This document shows, piece after piece, positions 39,451-47,609 of a stretch of 64,000 nt of DNA (position 1 is its first letter; each line of letters begins with the position of its first letter). Below the pieces are notes generated by a model that saw only the letters and a program-made list of their open reading frames with translations, was not told the origin of the DNA and made no database searches. The DNA is taken from contig NC_013169.1 in NCBI RefSeq assembly GCF_000023925.1, positions 2,542,001 to 2,606,000 of the forward strand. Reading direction: 5' to 3'. Both the position numbers and the translations under genes were made by a program. The DNA comes from Kytococcus sedentarius DSM 20547 (lineage in GTDB: Bacteria > Actinomycetota > Actinomycetes > Actinomycetales > Dermatophilaceae).

Positions 39451-39486
39451 CACACACCTCCTTACATCAGAGTAAGGCGTTGTGTG
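39451..39486 (-). promoter_or_regulatory. vapBC2 operator
   Basis: Imperfect inverted repeat of 15-bp arms (CACACACCTCCTTAC and GTAAGGCGTTGTGTG, two mismatches) around a six-base spacer ATCAGA. It shares the CTTAC-N6-GTAAG core and the ribosome-site overlap with the vapBC1 operator. Confidence 0.8.
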
Positions 39487-39523
39487 AACCGCGTCAAGGC
39501 CTCGATGCGGGGCGCCCGCCGCC

Positions 39524-42415
39524 TCAGCTCTTCTTGCGGCTCCCGGCCTTCACCGTGCGCGCAGTCCCGGCGGCCGGCTTCTTCGCCGGCGCCTTGCGGG
39601 TGGTGCCCGAGCTCTTGCGCACCGGCTTCTTCTTCGGCCCCTCGGCCCGCTTCTGCGCGAGCAGCTCGAAGGCCTGCAGCTCCGAGACGTCCTCCGGCCG
39701 CATGGCGCGCGGCACGGTCACGTTCGTCTCGCCATCGGTGATGTAGGGCCCGAAGCGGCCGTCCTTGATGACCACCTTCTTGCCCGAGACCGGGTCCTCG
39801 GCGAACTCCGCCAGCGGCGGGTTGGCCGCCGAGCGCCCGCGCCGCTTGGGCTCGGCGTAGATCTTCAGGGCCTCCTCGAGGGTGATCTCGAAGATCTGCT
39901 CCTCACTGGCCAGCGAGCGCGAGTCCGTACCCTTCTTCAGGTACGGCCCGTAACGCCCGTTCTGCGCGGTGATCTCGGCGCCGCTCTCCGGGTCCGCACC
40001 CACCACCCGCGGCAGCGAGAGGATCTTCAGGGCGTCCTCGAGCGTCACCGTCCGCACGTCCATGGAGGCCAGCAGCGAGCCGGTCCGCGGCTTCACCAGG
40101 TCCTTGCCGCGGCCGGTGGTCTTCTTGCCCTCGGCCTCGAAGCGGGCGACGTCCTCGTCGGTGAACACCTCGGAGACGTACGGCCCGTACCGCCCGGTCT
40201 TGGCCACGATGTCGCGGCCGGTCTCGGGGTCCTGACCCAGCACTCGCCCGTCGGAGGCGGCCTCGGCCAGGTACTCCCGCGCCATCGCCGGGGTCAGCTC
40301 GTCCGGCGCGATGTCCTCCGGGATGCTGGCGCGCAGCGGCTTGGCCTCCTCCTCGCCCGAGGCAGCGGTGCCGTCCGCGGCACGGGCGGCGCTCCCCGCA
40401 TCGTCCGGCACCTCTCCGGTGGTCAGGTCGGTGCCCGCCGGCGCGATCTCCTCCACGTACGGCCCGTAACGACCCACGCGCACGACGATCCCGTCGCCGA
40501 TGTCGATCGTGGAAACCCCCTTGGCGTCGATCTCACCGAGGTCCTCCACCAGCTCACGCAACCCGGTGGCCGAGGACGCCTCGTCACCGAAGTAGAACCG
40601 TTGCAGCCAGGCGACGCGGTCCTCCTCGCCAGCGGCGATCGCGTCGAGCCCCTCCTCCATCGATGCGGTGAAGTCGTAGTCCACCAACGTGGGGAAGTGC
40701 TTCTCCAACAGGGTGGTCACGGCGAACGCCAGCCAGGTGGGCACCAACGCATTGCCCTTGGTGCGCACGTACCCGCGGTCCTGGATGGTGCCGACGGTCG
40801 CCGCGTAGGTGGACGGGCGGCCGATGCCCTTCTCCTCCAGCGCCTTCACCAACGTGGCCTCGGTGTACCGCGGCGGCGGGGAGGTCTCGTGCCCCAGCGC
40901 CTCCACCCGGGAGGTGGCCAGCTCCTGCCCTGCGGCCATCTTCGGCAGGCGCACCTCCTTGGCACCCTTCCCGGACTTCGCGCCGGCGTCGCCCGAGCCG
41001 CCCTGCTCGCCCCCGCCGTAACGGTCGGCGTCGCGCCCCTCCTCGTAGGCGGCCAGGAAGCCCCGGAAGGTGATGACCGTGCCCGAGGCGGTGAGCTCGG
41101 CCTGGCGCGCCGGCTTGCCCCCGACCTGCACGCCCTGCAGCGGCGCGCCGATGCGGACGGTGGCCGTGGAGCCCTTGGCGTCAGCCATCTGGGAGGCGAC
41201 CGTGCGCTTCCAGATGAGCTCGTACATGGCGTACTCGCTGCCGCGCAGCTCGCCGGCCACCTGGGCCGGGGTGCGGAAGGTGTCGCCGGCGGGACGGATG
41301 GCCTCGTGGGCCTCCTGCGCGCCCTTGGCCTTCTTGCCGTAGAAGCGTGGGGAGTCCGGCACGTAGTCCGCGCCGTAGAGGTCACGAGCCTGCTGACGGG
41401 CCGCGGTCATGGCCGACTGCGACAAGGTGGTCGAGTCGGTACGCATGTAGGTGATGTAGCCGTTCTCGTACAGCCGCTGCGCCACCCGCATGGCGTCCTT
41501 GGAGCCCAGGCGCAGCTTGCGACTGGCCTCCTGCTGCAGGGTGGAGGTGATGAACGGCGCGGCCGGCTTGCGCGTGTACGGCTTCTCGCTGACATCGGTG
41601 ACGGTCACCTGCGCGGCCTCGATGCCGGAGGCGACGGCCCGGGCGTCGGCCTCGGCCAGGTGGGTGACCTGGGCGGAGGACTTGAGCTCCCCCGCATCGG
41701 TGAAGTCGCGGCCGGTGGCCACGCGCACCCCATCGAGGCTGGTGAGGCGCGCGGTGAACTGCTGATCGTCGGCGGGGGCGAGGTCGGCCTCCACGTCCCA
41801 GTAGGACGCGATGCGGAAGGCCATGCGGGCGCGCTCGCGCTCCACCACCAGGCGGGTGGCGACGGACTGCACACGGCCGGCGGACAGGCCCTGCTTGACC
41901 TTGCGCCAGAGCACCGGGGAGACCTCGTAGCCGTAGAGGCGGTCGAGGATGCGGCGGGACTCCTGGGCGTCGACCATGCGGTCGTCGAGGTCGCGGGTGG
42001 TGTTCACCGCGTGCTGGATGGCGTCCTTGGTGATCTCGTGGAAGACCATGCGCTTGACCGGCACTTTGGGCTTGAGCGCCTGCAGCAGGTGCCAGGCGAT
42101 GGCCTCGCCCTCGCGGTCCTCGTCGGTGGCGAGGTAGAGCTCGTCGGCCTCCTTGAGGGCCTTGCGCAGCTCGGTGACCTTTTTCTTCTTGTCCGCGTCG
42201 ATGACGTAGTAGGGGTCGAAGCCGTTGTCCACGTCCACGGCGAACTTGCCGTAGGGCCCCGTCTTCATGTCTGCGGGCATCTCGCTGGGCGTGGGCAGGT
42301 CGCGAATGTGGCCGACGGAGGCCTCCACGCGGTACTCGTCCCCCAGGTACTGGCCGATGGACTTCACCTTGGTCGGCGACTCCACGATCACGAGCTTGCT
42401 GCCCTTGGCTGCCAC
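39524..42415 (-). CDS. topA: DNA topoisomerase I
   Basis: The 963-residue type IA enzyme relaxes negative supercoils. The TOPRIM domain begins SKLVIVESPTKVKSI and contains ATDEDREGEAIAW; the catalytic Tyr lies in NGYITYMRTDSTTLS. The C-terminus has four repeated units with G-R-Y-G-P-Y or G-R-F-G-P-Y signatures, then a Lys/Arg/Ala-rich tail (KKPVRKSSGTTRKAPAKK) as in other actinobacterial TopA, instead of zinc fingers. GTG 42415 follows GAGGAG by seven bases. It is a core gene amid accessory modules. Confidence 0.97.
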   Translation of the reverse strand: MAAKGSKLVIVESPTKVKSIGQYLGDEYRVEASVGHIRDLPTPSEMPADMKTGPYGKFAVDVDNGFDPYYVIDADKKKKVTELRKALKEADELYLATDEDREGEAIAWHLLQALKPKVPVKRMVFHEITKDAIQHAVNTTRDLDDRMVDAQESRRILDRLYGYEVSPVLWRKVKQGLSAGRVQSVATRLVVERERARMAFRIASYWDVEADLAPADDQQFTARLTSLDGVRVATGRDFTDAGELKSSAQVTHLAEADARAVASGIEAAQVTVTDVSEKPYTRKPAAPFITSTLQQEASRKLRLGSKDAMRVAQRLYENGYITYMRTDSTTLSQSAMTAARQQARDLYGADYVPDSPRFYGKKAKGAQEAHEAIRPAGDTFRTPAQVAGELRGSEYAMYELIWKRTVASQMADAKGSTATVRIGAPLQGVQVGGKPARQAELTASGTVITFRGFLAAYEEGRDADRYGGGEQGGSGDAGAKSGKGAKEVRLPKMAAGQELATSRVEALGHETSPPPRYTEATLVKALEEKGIGRPSTYAATVGTIQDRGYVRTKGNALVPTWLAFAVTTLLEKHFPTLVDYDFTASMEEGLDAIAAGEEDRVAWLQRFYFGDEASSATGLRELVEDLGEIDAKGVSTIDIGDGIVVRVGRYGPYVEEIAPAGTDLTTGEVPDDAGSAARAADGTAASGEEEAKPLRASIPEDIAPDELTPAMAREYLAEAASDGRVLGQDPETGRDIVAKTGRYGPYVSEVFTDEDVARFEAEGKKTTGRGKDLVKPRTGSLLASMDVRTVTLEDALKILSLPRVVGADPESGAEITAQNGRYGPYLKKGTDSRSLASEEQIFEITLEEALKIYAEPKRRGRSAANPPLAEFAEDPVSGKKVVIKDGRFGPYITDGETNVTVPRAMRPEDVSELQAFELLAQKRAEGPKKKPVRKSSGTTRKAPAKKPAAGTARTVKAGSRKKS

Positions 42416-42635
42416 GTGCGGACTCCTCACTGTCGGGTGGGCGTGCGGTGGAGTCGTCACCGCTCTGCGGCGCCCGGGCCGACGGGCGCCACCGTAGCCC
42501 ACGACCGGGGGTAGTAGTCGCACGGACGGCGCGGCGGCGCCCGCTCCCGCGGCGGGCCCCGCCGGTCCCGCGGCAATGTGGGCACCCGACAACTGCGAGT
42601 TGCGTCGGTGTGGGTGCCGAGGCGGAGCTGCAGGG

Positions 42636-42669
42636 AAAGTTACCACTTTCACCCAAAACTGGTAACTTT
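42636..42669 (+). promoter_or_regulatory. palindrome abutting the fic start codon
   Basis: AAAGTTACCA and its exact complement TGGTAACTTT stand 14 bases apart; the right arm ends five bases before the ATG. It lies in a small AT-rich patch. A second inverted repeat, CAACT-GCG-AGTTG, lies at 42590-42602. Rest of the topA-fic gap (42416-42674): nothing else recognised. Confidence 0.75.
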
Positions 42670-42674
42670 TTTGT

Positions 42675-43868
42675 ATGACCTCGCCTTGGCCCCCTGTCGC
42701 GCACGAGACGCTCCCGTGGGTCTCCACCCTGCCGACCGAGCACCTCACGCGCCGCCAGCGATCCGAGCTCCGCCCGACCTTTGAGGCCACCGTCCCGCCG
42801 TCGATCGCCGAGGCACCGTGGACGCCGCCGGCCCCGCTGCTCGCCGACCTGGATGACATCACCGCCGAGATCTCCCGCTTCGATGCGGAGTCTCCCCTGG
42901 CGCTCGCCCCCTACGCCGGGCTGCTCCTGCGCTCCGAGGCGGCGGCGTCCTCCCGCATCGAACACCTCACCGCGAGCGCCCGGGCGATCCTCGCCGCCGA
43001 GGTCGGCGACCGGTCCCGGCGCAACGCCACGGAGATCGCCCAGAACACGGCGGCCCTCGTGGAGGCCATCGAGCCGGCCAGCGAGCCCGATGCCGCGGCA
43101 CTCCTGTCCATGCACGCGACGCTCTTGGGCGGCGTGGACCCACAGGCCGGGCAGTGGCGACGAGAGCAGGTGTGGGTGGGCGGTTCGGACCTCGGGCCGT
43201 TCGGCGCCGTGCACGTGGGGCCCACCGCCGAGCGCGTGCCGGGCCTCATCGAGGACCTGGTCGTCTTCATGCGCAGGGATGACCTGCCGGTGCTCGCACA
43301 TGCCGCCCTGGCTCACGCCCAGTTCGAGACGATCCACCCGTTCACCGACGGCAACGGGCGTACCGGGCGGGCACTCGTCCACGCGATGCTGCGCGCCAAG
43401 CGACTCACGCGCCGGGTGACGGTGCCGGTCTCAGCTGGCCTACCCACGGACACGAGCCGCTACTTCGACGCATTGGACGCGTACCGCACCGGGGACCCGG
43501 AACCCATCGTGGAGCGCATGGCCCACGCCGCCCTCCGCGGGGCGCAGGAGGCCCGGGTGCTCGTCGCGGAGCTGGTGGAGATCCACGCCAGGTGGCAGGA
43601 CCGGATCACCGCGCGCCCCCAGGCGGCGGCCTGGCGACTGGTGGACCTGCTGCGGGAGCGGCCGGTGGTGACGGCCGAGGTGGTGCAGGAGCGCCTCGGC
43701 CTTGCAGCCCCCCACGTGCGGCGTGCCGTGAACCCGCTCCTGAAGGCCGGGATCCTCAAGGAGTCGCGGATGGCGCAGGACGGGCGGCGGATCGTGTGGC
43801 GCGCACCCGAGGTGCTGGCAGCCCTCGACCGGTTCGCCGAGCGGAGCGGGCGCCGGAGCCTGGGCTGA
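42675..43868 (+). CDS. Fic-domain protein with N-terminal inhibitory motif and C-terminal winged helix
   Basis: The 397-residue protein has a Fic_N region, an inhibitory-helix motif SSRIEHL near residue 96 (the S-x-I-E type that blocks ATP in class II Fic proteins), the complete Fic motif HPFTDGNGRTGR near residue 220, and a C-terminal winged helix (RPVVTAEVVQERLGLAAPHVRRAVNPL). It should transfer AMP to a protein target when the inhibitory Glu is displaced. The winged helix plus the palindrome at 42636 suggests self-repression. There is no ribosome site before the ATG, so translation may be leaderless. Confidence 0.92.
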   Translation: MTSPWPPVAHETLPWVSTLPTEHLTRRQRSELRPTFEATVPPSIAEAPWTPPAPLLADLDDITAEISRFDAESPLALAPYAGLLLRSEAAASSRIEHLTASARAILAAEVGDRSRRNATEIAQNTAALVEAIEPASEPDAAALLSMHATLLGGVDPQAGQWRREQVWVGGSDLGPFGAVHVGPTAERVPGLIEDLVVFMRRDDLPVLAHAALAHAQFETIHPFTDGNGRTGRALVHAMLRAKRLTRRVTVPVSAGLPTDTSRYFDALDAYRTGDPEPIVERMAHAALRGAQEARVLVAELVEIHARWQDRITARPQAAAWRLVDLLRERPVVTAEVVQERLGLAAPHVRRAVNPLLKAGILKESRMAQDGRRIVWRAPEVLAALDRFAERSGRRSLG

Positions 43869-43909
43869 GTCAGGGCCAGGTTGTCGGTGGGGGGCAGGAC
43901 GCTGGGCCC

Positions 43910-44491
43910 ATGGCCACCATCTACTGCACTGCCACCAGCCTGGACGGCTTCATCGCCGACGACGCCGAGAGCCTCGCGTGGTTGTTCAGGACGCCGGGGC
44001 ACGCCGACGACCCGGGCGGCCGCTACGGCGACGGCGACTCGCTGGACTTCGACCGCTTCTTCGACGGCGTGGGGGCCATCGTCCTCGGCGCCAGCACCTA
44101 TGCATGGTTGGGGCGCGAGCTCACCCAGGACGGTGGCGAATTCACCTGGCCGTACGAACAGCCGACCTGGCTGATGACCCACCGCGAGGTCACCCCCATC
44201 GATGGGGTGACAGGAGCCAGCGGCGACGTCGCCGGCCTGCACCCGGAGTTCGTGGAGGCCGCCGGCGAGAAGGACGTGTGGGTGATGGGTGGCGGTGACC
44301 TCGCCGGGCAGTTTGCCGATGCGGGACTGCTGGACACCGTCTGGGTGCACCAGGTGCCGGTCACGCTGGGCGCCGGCAAGCCACTGCTGCCGCGCCGGTT
44401 GAGGCTGCGTCGTGAGGCGCTGGAACGCGACGGTCAGTTCACGGCCATGCGCTTCGCGGTGGTCGGTCCCGAGCCCCGGCCGCCTGGCTGA
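43910..44491 (+). CDS. dihydrofolate reductase/RibD-like family protein
   Basis: The 193-residue protein shows the RibD_C fold: MATIYCTATSLDGFIADD at the start, GAIVLGASTYAWLG, and KDVWVMGGGDLAGQFADAGLLDTVWVHQVPVTLG-type NADPH loop with the GGG triplet. Members reduce pteridine or flavin precursors or are uncharacterised; it is not the housekeeping FolA. It follows fic by 41 bases on the same strand. Confidence 0.9.
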   Translation: MATIYCTATSLDGFIADDAESLAWLFRTPGHADDPGGRYGDGDSLDFDRFFDGVGAIVLGASTYAWLGRELTQDGGEFTWPYEQPTWLMTHREVTPIDGVTGASGDVAGLHPEFVEAAGEKDVWVMGGGDLAGQFADAGLLDTVWVHQVPVTLGAGKPLLPRRLRLRREALERDGQFTAMRFAVVGPEPRPPG

Positions 44492-44591
44492 TCATGCTCA
44501 CCACGTGACCACCTGTCCGCGACGCCGCCCGGCTCCCCGAAACCGCCAGCGTTCTGCCATCAGCCGCCCACGTCACAGACACCAGCGCACA

Positions 44592-44607
44592 TGATGCACT
44601 AGCATCA
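44592..44607 (+). promoter_or_regulatory. operator of vapBC3
   Basis: TGATGC-ACTA-GCATCA, a 6-bp inverted repeat with a four-base spacer, ends five bases before the antitoxin ATG. It is unrelated to the operators of the other two vapBC modules. Confidence 0.65.
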
Positions 44608-44612
44608 GATGC

Positions 44613-44843
44613 ATGCGTACGACACTCACCATCGAGGACGACGTGCTCCAGGCCGTCAAGGACCGCGCTCGCGCCCGTGGGACCACGGCCGGGCAGGAAC
44701 TGTCGGCCCTTGCCCGTGCTGCTCTGTCCGCGCCGACGTTCGTTGACGTGGGTGAACGAAACGGCCTCCCGGTTCTCCAGCACCGTGGGGAACCCGTCAC
44801 ACGTGAGCAGGTAGAGGCCCTTCTCGATGAGGACCCAGCCTGA
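44613..44843 (+). CDS. vapB: VapB-type antitoxin (module 3, ribbon-helix-helix)
   Basis: The 76-residue protein starts MRTTLTIEDDVLQAVKDRARARGTT, the DNA-binding ribbon-helix-helix of CopG-like VapB antitoxins, with a toxin-binding tail (PVLQHRGEPVTREQVEALLDED). It overlaps the toxin by 17 bases. It is unrelated in fold to the AbrB-type antitoxins at 35766 and 39196. Confidence 0.9.
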   Translation: MRTTLTIEDDVLQAVKDRARARGTTAGQELSALARAALSAPTFVDVGERNGLPVLQHRGEPVTREQVEALLDEDPA

Positions 44844-45270
44844 CGTGGCGGCTCTGTTGGACGTGAACACCCTGATCGCCTTGCTCGACATCGATCACCG
44901 TGACCATGAGGCCGCCCACCGATGGGCTGAAGAACGCCTCTCGAACGGGTGGGCCACCTGTGCCACGACACAAATGGGCTTCCTCCGTGTCATCAGCCAG
45001 CCGGGTTACCCCAGTCCCATCACAGTGGACGAGGCCGGACGCCTGCTCCGACGAGCGACCGACCACCCCTCGCACGAGTACTGGAGCTCGGAACCGCAGC
45101 CCTGTGCCGGCTCCGTGTCCCTCGATGTGATCACGGGCCACCGCCAGATCACGGATGCGTACCTGCTTGCCCTTGCCGTGCACCAGAACGGGTGCCTGGT
45201 GACCTTTGACCGACGCATCACCACTCGTCACGTCCCAGGGGCCGGCCAGGAGCACTTGGTCAGACTGTGA
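44827..45270 (+). CDS. vapC: PIN-domain toxin VapC (module 3)
   Basis: The 147-residue PIN protein has D in AALLDVNTLIALLD, E in AEERL, the D in ITDAYLLALAV and the D in LVTFDRRIT. It belongs to the TA_system_VapC group that pairs with ribbon-helix-helix antitoxins. ATG 44827 is preferred; GTG 44845 is possible. It is the third VapC within 10 kb, from a different subfamily. Confidence 0.92.
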   Translation: MRTQPDVAALLDVNTLIALLDIDHRDHEAAHRWAEERLSNGWATCATTQMGFLRVISQPGYPSPITVDEAGRLLRRATDHPSHEYWSSEPQPCAGSVSLDVITGHRQITDAYLLALAVHQNGCLVTFDRRITTRHVPGAGQEHLVRL

Positions 45271-45436
45271 CAGGCTCCGGCCAAACCGCAGCGCCGGCCC
45301 CTCGGGTCACGACGCATGAGTGCTGGACACCGAGGCCTTCCAGTGTCACCCTGTAAGTGTGGCGATAGTCACACATGCCGCATGAGAGGCATAAGAGGCA
45401 TAAGAGGGCTCACGTCCGACGACCGTAGGGGGATCA

Positions 45437-46006
45437 ATGCGCTCTCCTAAGAAGCGTCTTCAGGCATGTTCCGTGGCCACCGTCCTGCTGGTAGGGCTCG
45501 CCGGCTGCAACAACAACCAGACCAGCGACGGGATGGCGGCGGCCGAGCCGTCACGATCAGGCACGGTCGCGGTGAGCAAGGTGGAGACGGCCGACAGCAT
45601 CCAGGACATCGAGGCCGAGGCAGACGTCTTCGTCACCGGCCGCGCCACGGGCCACGAGGTCCTGGACGTCAAGGGCATTCCCTTCACCCGGTCCACCTTC
45701 GCGGTCACGGCGTCCTCCGTGCCCGAACTGGTGGGCAGCTCGGTGAAGGTCCGCCAGACCGGTGACGGGACGGCTGCCGTCTCAGAACTGCCGGAGATCC
45801 TGGACCCGTCGCGCGAGTACACGCTCGCTCTCACGGACTTCGAGGGGCCCCAGGAGGTGGACCAGGAGTACGTGATCACCTTCGACGAGGGCATCTGGGA
45901 GAGGAGAGCCGACGGCCCACGCAACGCTGCGGTCCAGGCCGGCTCCGCGAAGAAGGCACTCGAAGCCACGACGCAGGAACTGTCGCGGCTCACGCAGCCC
46001 GACTGA
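45437..46006 (+). CDS. lipoprotein of unknown function
   Basis: The 189-residue protein has a lipobox LVGLAGC near residue 24 and then a beta-rich domain of about 130 residues (VFVTGRATGHEVLDVKG, FTRSTFAVTASS, EYTLALTDFEGP). No family is recognised. GGGGGATCA precedes the ATG. The 160 bases upstream hold a GTGTGGCGATAGTCACAC near-palindrome and two AGGCATAAG repeats. A strong terminator follows. Confidence 0.8.
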   Translation: MRSPKKRLQACSVATVLLVGLAGCNNNQTSDGMAAAEPSRSGTVAVSKVETADSIQDIEAEADVFVTGRATGHEVLDVKGIPFTRSTFAVTASSVPELVGSSVKVRQTGDGTAAVSELPEILDPSREYTLALTDFEGPQEVDQEYVITFDEGIWERRADGPRNAAVQAGSAKKALEATTQELSRLTQPD

Positions 46007-46015
46007 GGGCACACG

Positions 46016-46049
46016 GGGGGCTCTTCCCGCGCTTGTGGGAAGAGCCCCC
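46016..46049 (+). terminator. terminator after the lipoprotein gene
   Basis: Perfect 13-bp arms GGGGGCTCTTCCC and GGGAAGAGCCCCC with an eight-base loop, ten bases after the lipoprotein stop. Confidence 0.88.
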
Positions 46050-46062
46050 TCGCCCCCCCCCC

Positions 46063-46238
46063 TCAGCGCACCAACAACCCGTCGGCCACCATGTCGCGCA
46101 GCACCGGCATCACCTGCCGGGCCAGGTCGCCCTGGTCGGCGTCGGTGAGCACCGCGATGCCGGCCAGCCCCTGCCGCGCGGTCAGCTCACCGTCGCACAC
46201 ACCCACCAGCCCGGCCGTGACCGAGTCCACCTGGAACG
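46063..46238 (-). pseudogene. 3' end remnant of the PrmC-like methyltransferase gene (copy 1)
   Basis: Read on the minus strand, the last 58 codons plus stop match the end of the intact gene at 50250 with few substitutions (FQVDSVTAGLVGVCDGELTA against FQVDTVTAGLVGVCDGDLTA). Homology stops abruptly at 46238, exactly where the IS3 left inverted repeat begins. A run of ten C precedes the stop codon, as near copy 3. It has no start and cannot be expressed as an enzyme. Confidence 0.93.
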
Positions 46239-46289
46239 TGAGTCGCCCCGGGTGTGGTGGAGGGTCTGATCTGCCGGAAGGATGCAGAC

Positions 46290-46610
46290 ATGCCCGCACC
46301 GAGGAAGTACCCCGATGAACTGCGTGAGCGAGCGATCCGCCTGGTGCGCGATCGCCTCGCCGACGAGCCGCGTCTGTCCCAGCACAAGGCCTGCATGGCC
46401 ATCGGTGAGCAGTTGGGGATCAACGGCGCTACCTTGCGGAACTGGGTCAAGACCGCCCGCGTCGACGACGGTGAGCTGCCCGGCACCACTACCGCTGAGG
46501 CGGTGAGGATCGCCGAGCTGGAGAAGGAGAACCGCGACCTACGACGAGCGAACACGATCTTGCGCCAGGCGAGTGCGCATTCTGCCCAGGCGGAGCTCGA
46601 CCGCCGCTGA
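46290..46610 (+). CDS. IS3-family transposase OrfA
   Basis: The 106-residue helix-turn-helix protein starts MPAPRKYPDELRERAIRLV and ends with the leucine-zipper-like segment IAELEKENRDLRRANTIL and AELDRR. It binds the IS ends. Around its stop, reading passes into orfB by a -1 shift (AELDR-PPLTDVDGF), the usual programmed frameshift of the family. OrfA itself looks intact. Confidence 0.93.
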   Translation: MPAPRKYPDELRERAIRLVRDRLADEPRLSQHKACMAIGEQLGINGATLRNWVKTARVDDGELPGTTTAEAVRIAELEKENRDLRRANTILRQASAHSAQAELDRR

Positions 46611-47579
46611 CTGACGTCGATGGGTTCATCGACGAGCATCGTGAGGAGCACGGGGTCGAGCCGATCTGCACCACGCTGGCCGAGGCCGGCTACCAGATCG
46701 CCCCCAGCTCTTACTACGCCCGCAAGGCTCGCCCACCCAGCACCCGAACTCTCTCGGACCAAGCATGGGACGAGAGGATCATCGCCGTTCACGCCGCGAA
46801 TCGTGGCGTGTACGGCGTCCGGAAGGTGTGGAAGGCGCTGCTACGCGCGTATCCCGGAGAGCACATCGCTCGGTGCACCGTCGAGCGTCGGATGAACGCA
46901 TTGGGCCTGGCAGGTGTCCCAAACACCAGGACCCCGAAGACCACTCGACGTCCCACCCAGGCGGTGGAGTTTCCCGACGACCAGCTCGAGCGGGACTTCT
47001 CTGCGCCCGCCCCGGACACGCGGTGGGTCGCCGACATTCCCCCGCAAGCGGGAGGTGCCCCCACATATGTCTCCACGTGGTCCGGTTTCGTGTACGTCGC
47101 GTTCGTCACCGACCTGTCGCGCTGGTCCGCTGAGGACCTCGCAGCAGTCGCCTACACCCTCAACAACAGGCCCCGCAAGGTCCTCGGTTGGAAGACCCCG
47201 GCCGAAGTCCTCGACGAACACCTAAGATCAATCCCACGAAGCAGTGTTGCAACGACCGGTTGAACACGCGCAATATGTTGCGATTGCCTACACCGACCGC
47301 CTTGCTGAGGCCGGGATCGAGGCCTCCGTCGGGTCCGTCGGCGATTCCTTCGACAATGCCGCTGCGGAGGCCGTCAACCGGCTCTGCAAGAAGGAGCTCA
47401 TTTGGCGGGAGGGGCCGTGGAGCGGCATGGAGGCCGTCGAGGCAGCGACGCTGTCCTGGGTCGACTGGTACAACACCAGCCGCCTGCACGGCCACTGTGC
47501 CCACACCCCACCGGCCGAGTACGAGGCCGCCTACTACGCTTCACTCAACCGTGCCCCGGAAACCGCCAGCACGGCATAA
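46611..47579 (+). pseudogene. IS3-family transposase OrfB, disrupted
   Basis: The N-terminal part is normal (GFIDEHREEHGVEPICTTL, NRGVYGVRKVWKALLR, DTRWVADI with the first catalytic Asp). Eight extra codons (47039-47062) then split the W-V-A-D-I/T-Y-V motif. At 47108-47116 the reading passes from F-V-T-D-L into an IS30 transposase tail ending at 47263. The OrfB C-terminus resumes at QYVAIAYTDRLAEAG near 47275 with the catalytic Glu (GDSFDNAAAEAVN) and ends at 47579. The second catalytic Asp (D-x-G-S-Q-Y) is lost. Confidence 0.92.
47108..47274 (+). mobile_element. IS30-family transposase 3' fragment
   Basis: The frame TDLSRWSAEDLAAVAYTLNN continues into RPRKVLGWKTPAEVLDEHL and ends SSVATTG, the typical end of IS30-family transposases, followed by about 11 bases that should be its right terminus. 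The shared TDL codons mark the junction with IS3 OrfB, so a deletion by microhomology after an IS30 insertion is likely. Confidence 0.85.
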
Positions 47580-47609
47580 CCCGCCCTCCACGAAACCCGG
47601 GGCGACTCA

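Larger units (their letters stand above)
46239..47609 (+). mobile_element. IS3-family insertion sequence, defective, with internal IS30 fragment
   Basis: The element is bounded by 26-bp inverted repeats beginning TGAGTCGCCCCGGGT, at 46239-46264 and 47584-47609, differing at two positions. Inside are orfA and a broken orfB. No target-site duplication is visible at the ends, which fits an adjacent deletion or rearrangement: the left flank is methyltransferase remnant, the right flank a truncated unrelated gene. An IS30 tail and a 24-bp insertion interrupt orfB, so the element cannot move by itself. Confidence 0.92.

Noticed and set aside
46016-46049. Terminator hairpin considered as an integron-like attC site
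   Set aside because: It is a simple perfect stem with no bulged bases or conserved core sites, fitting a terminator of the lipoprotein gene.
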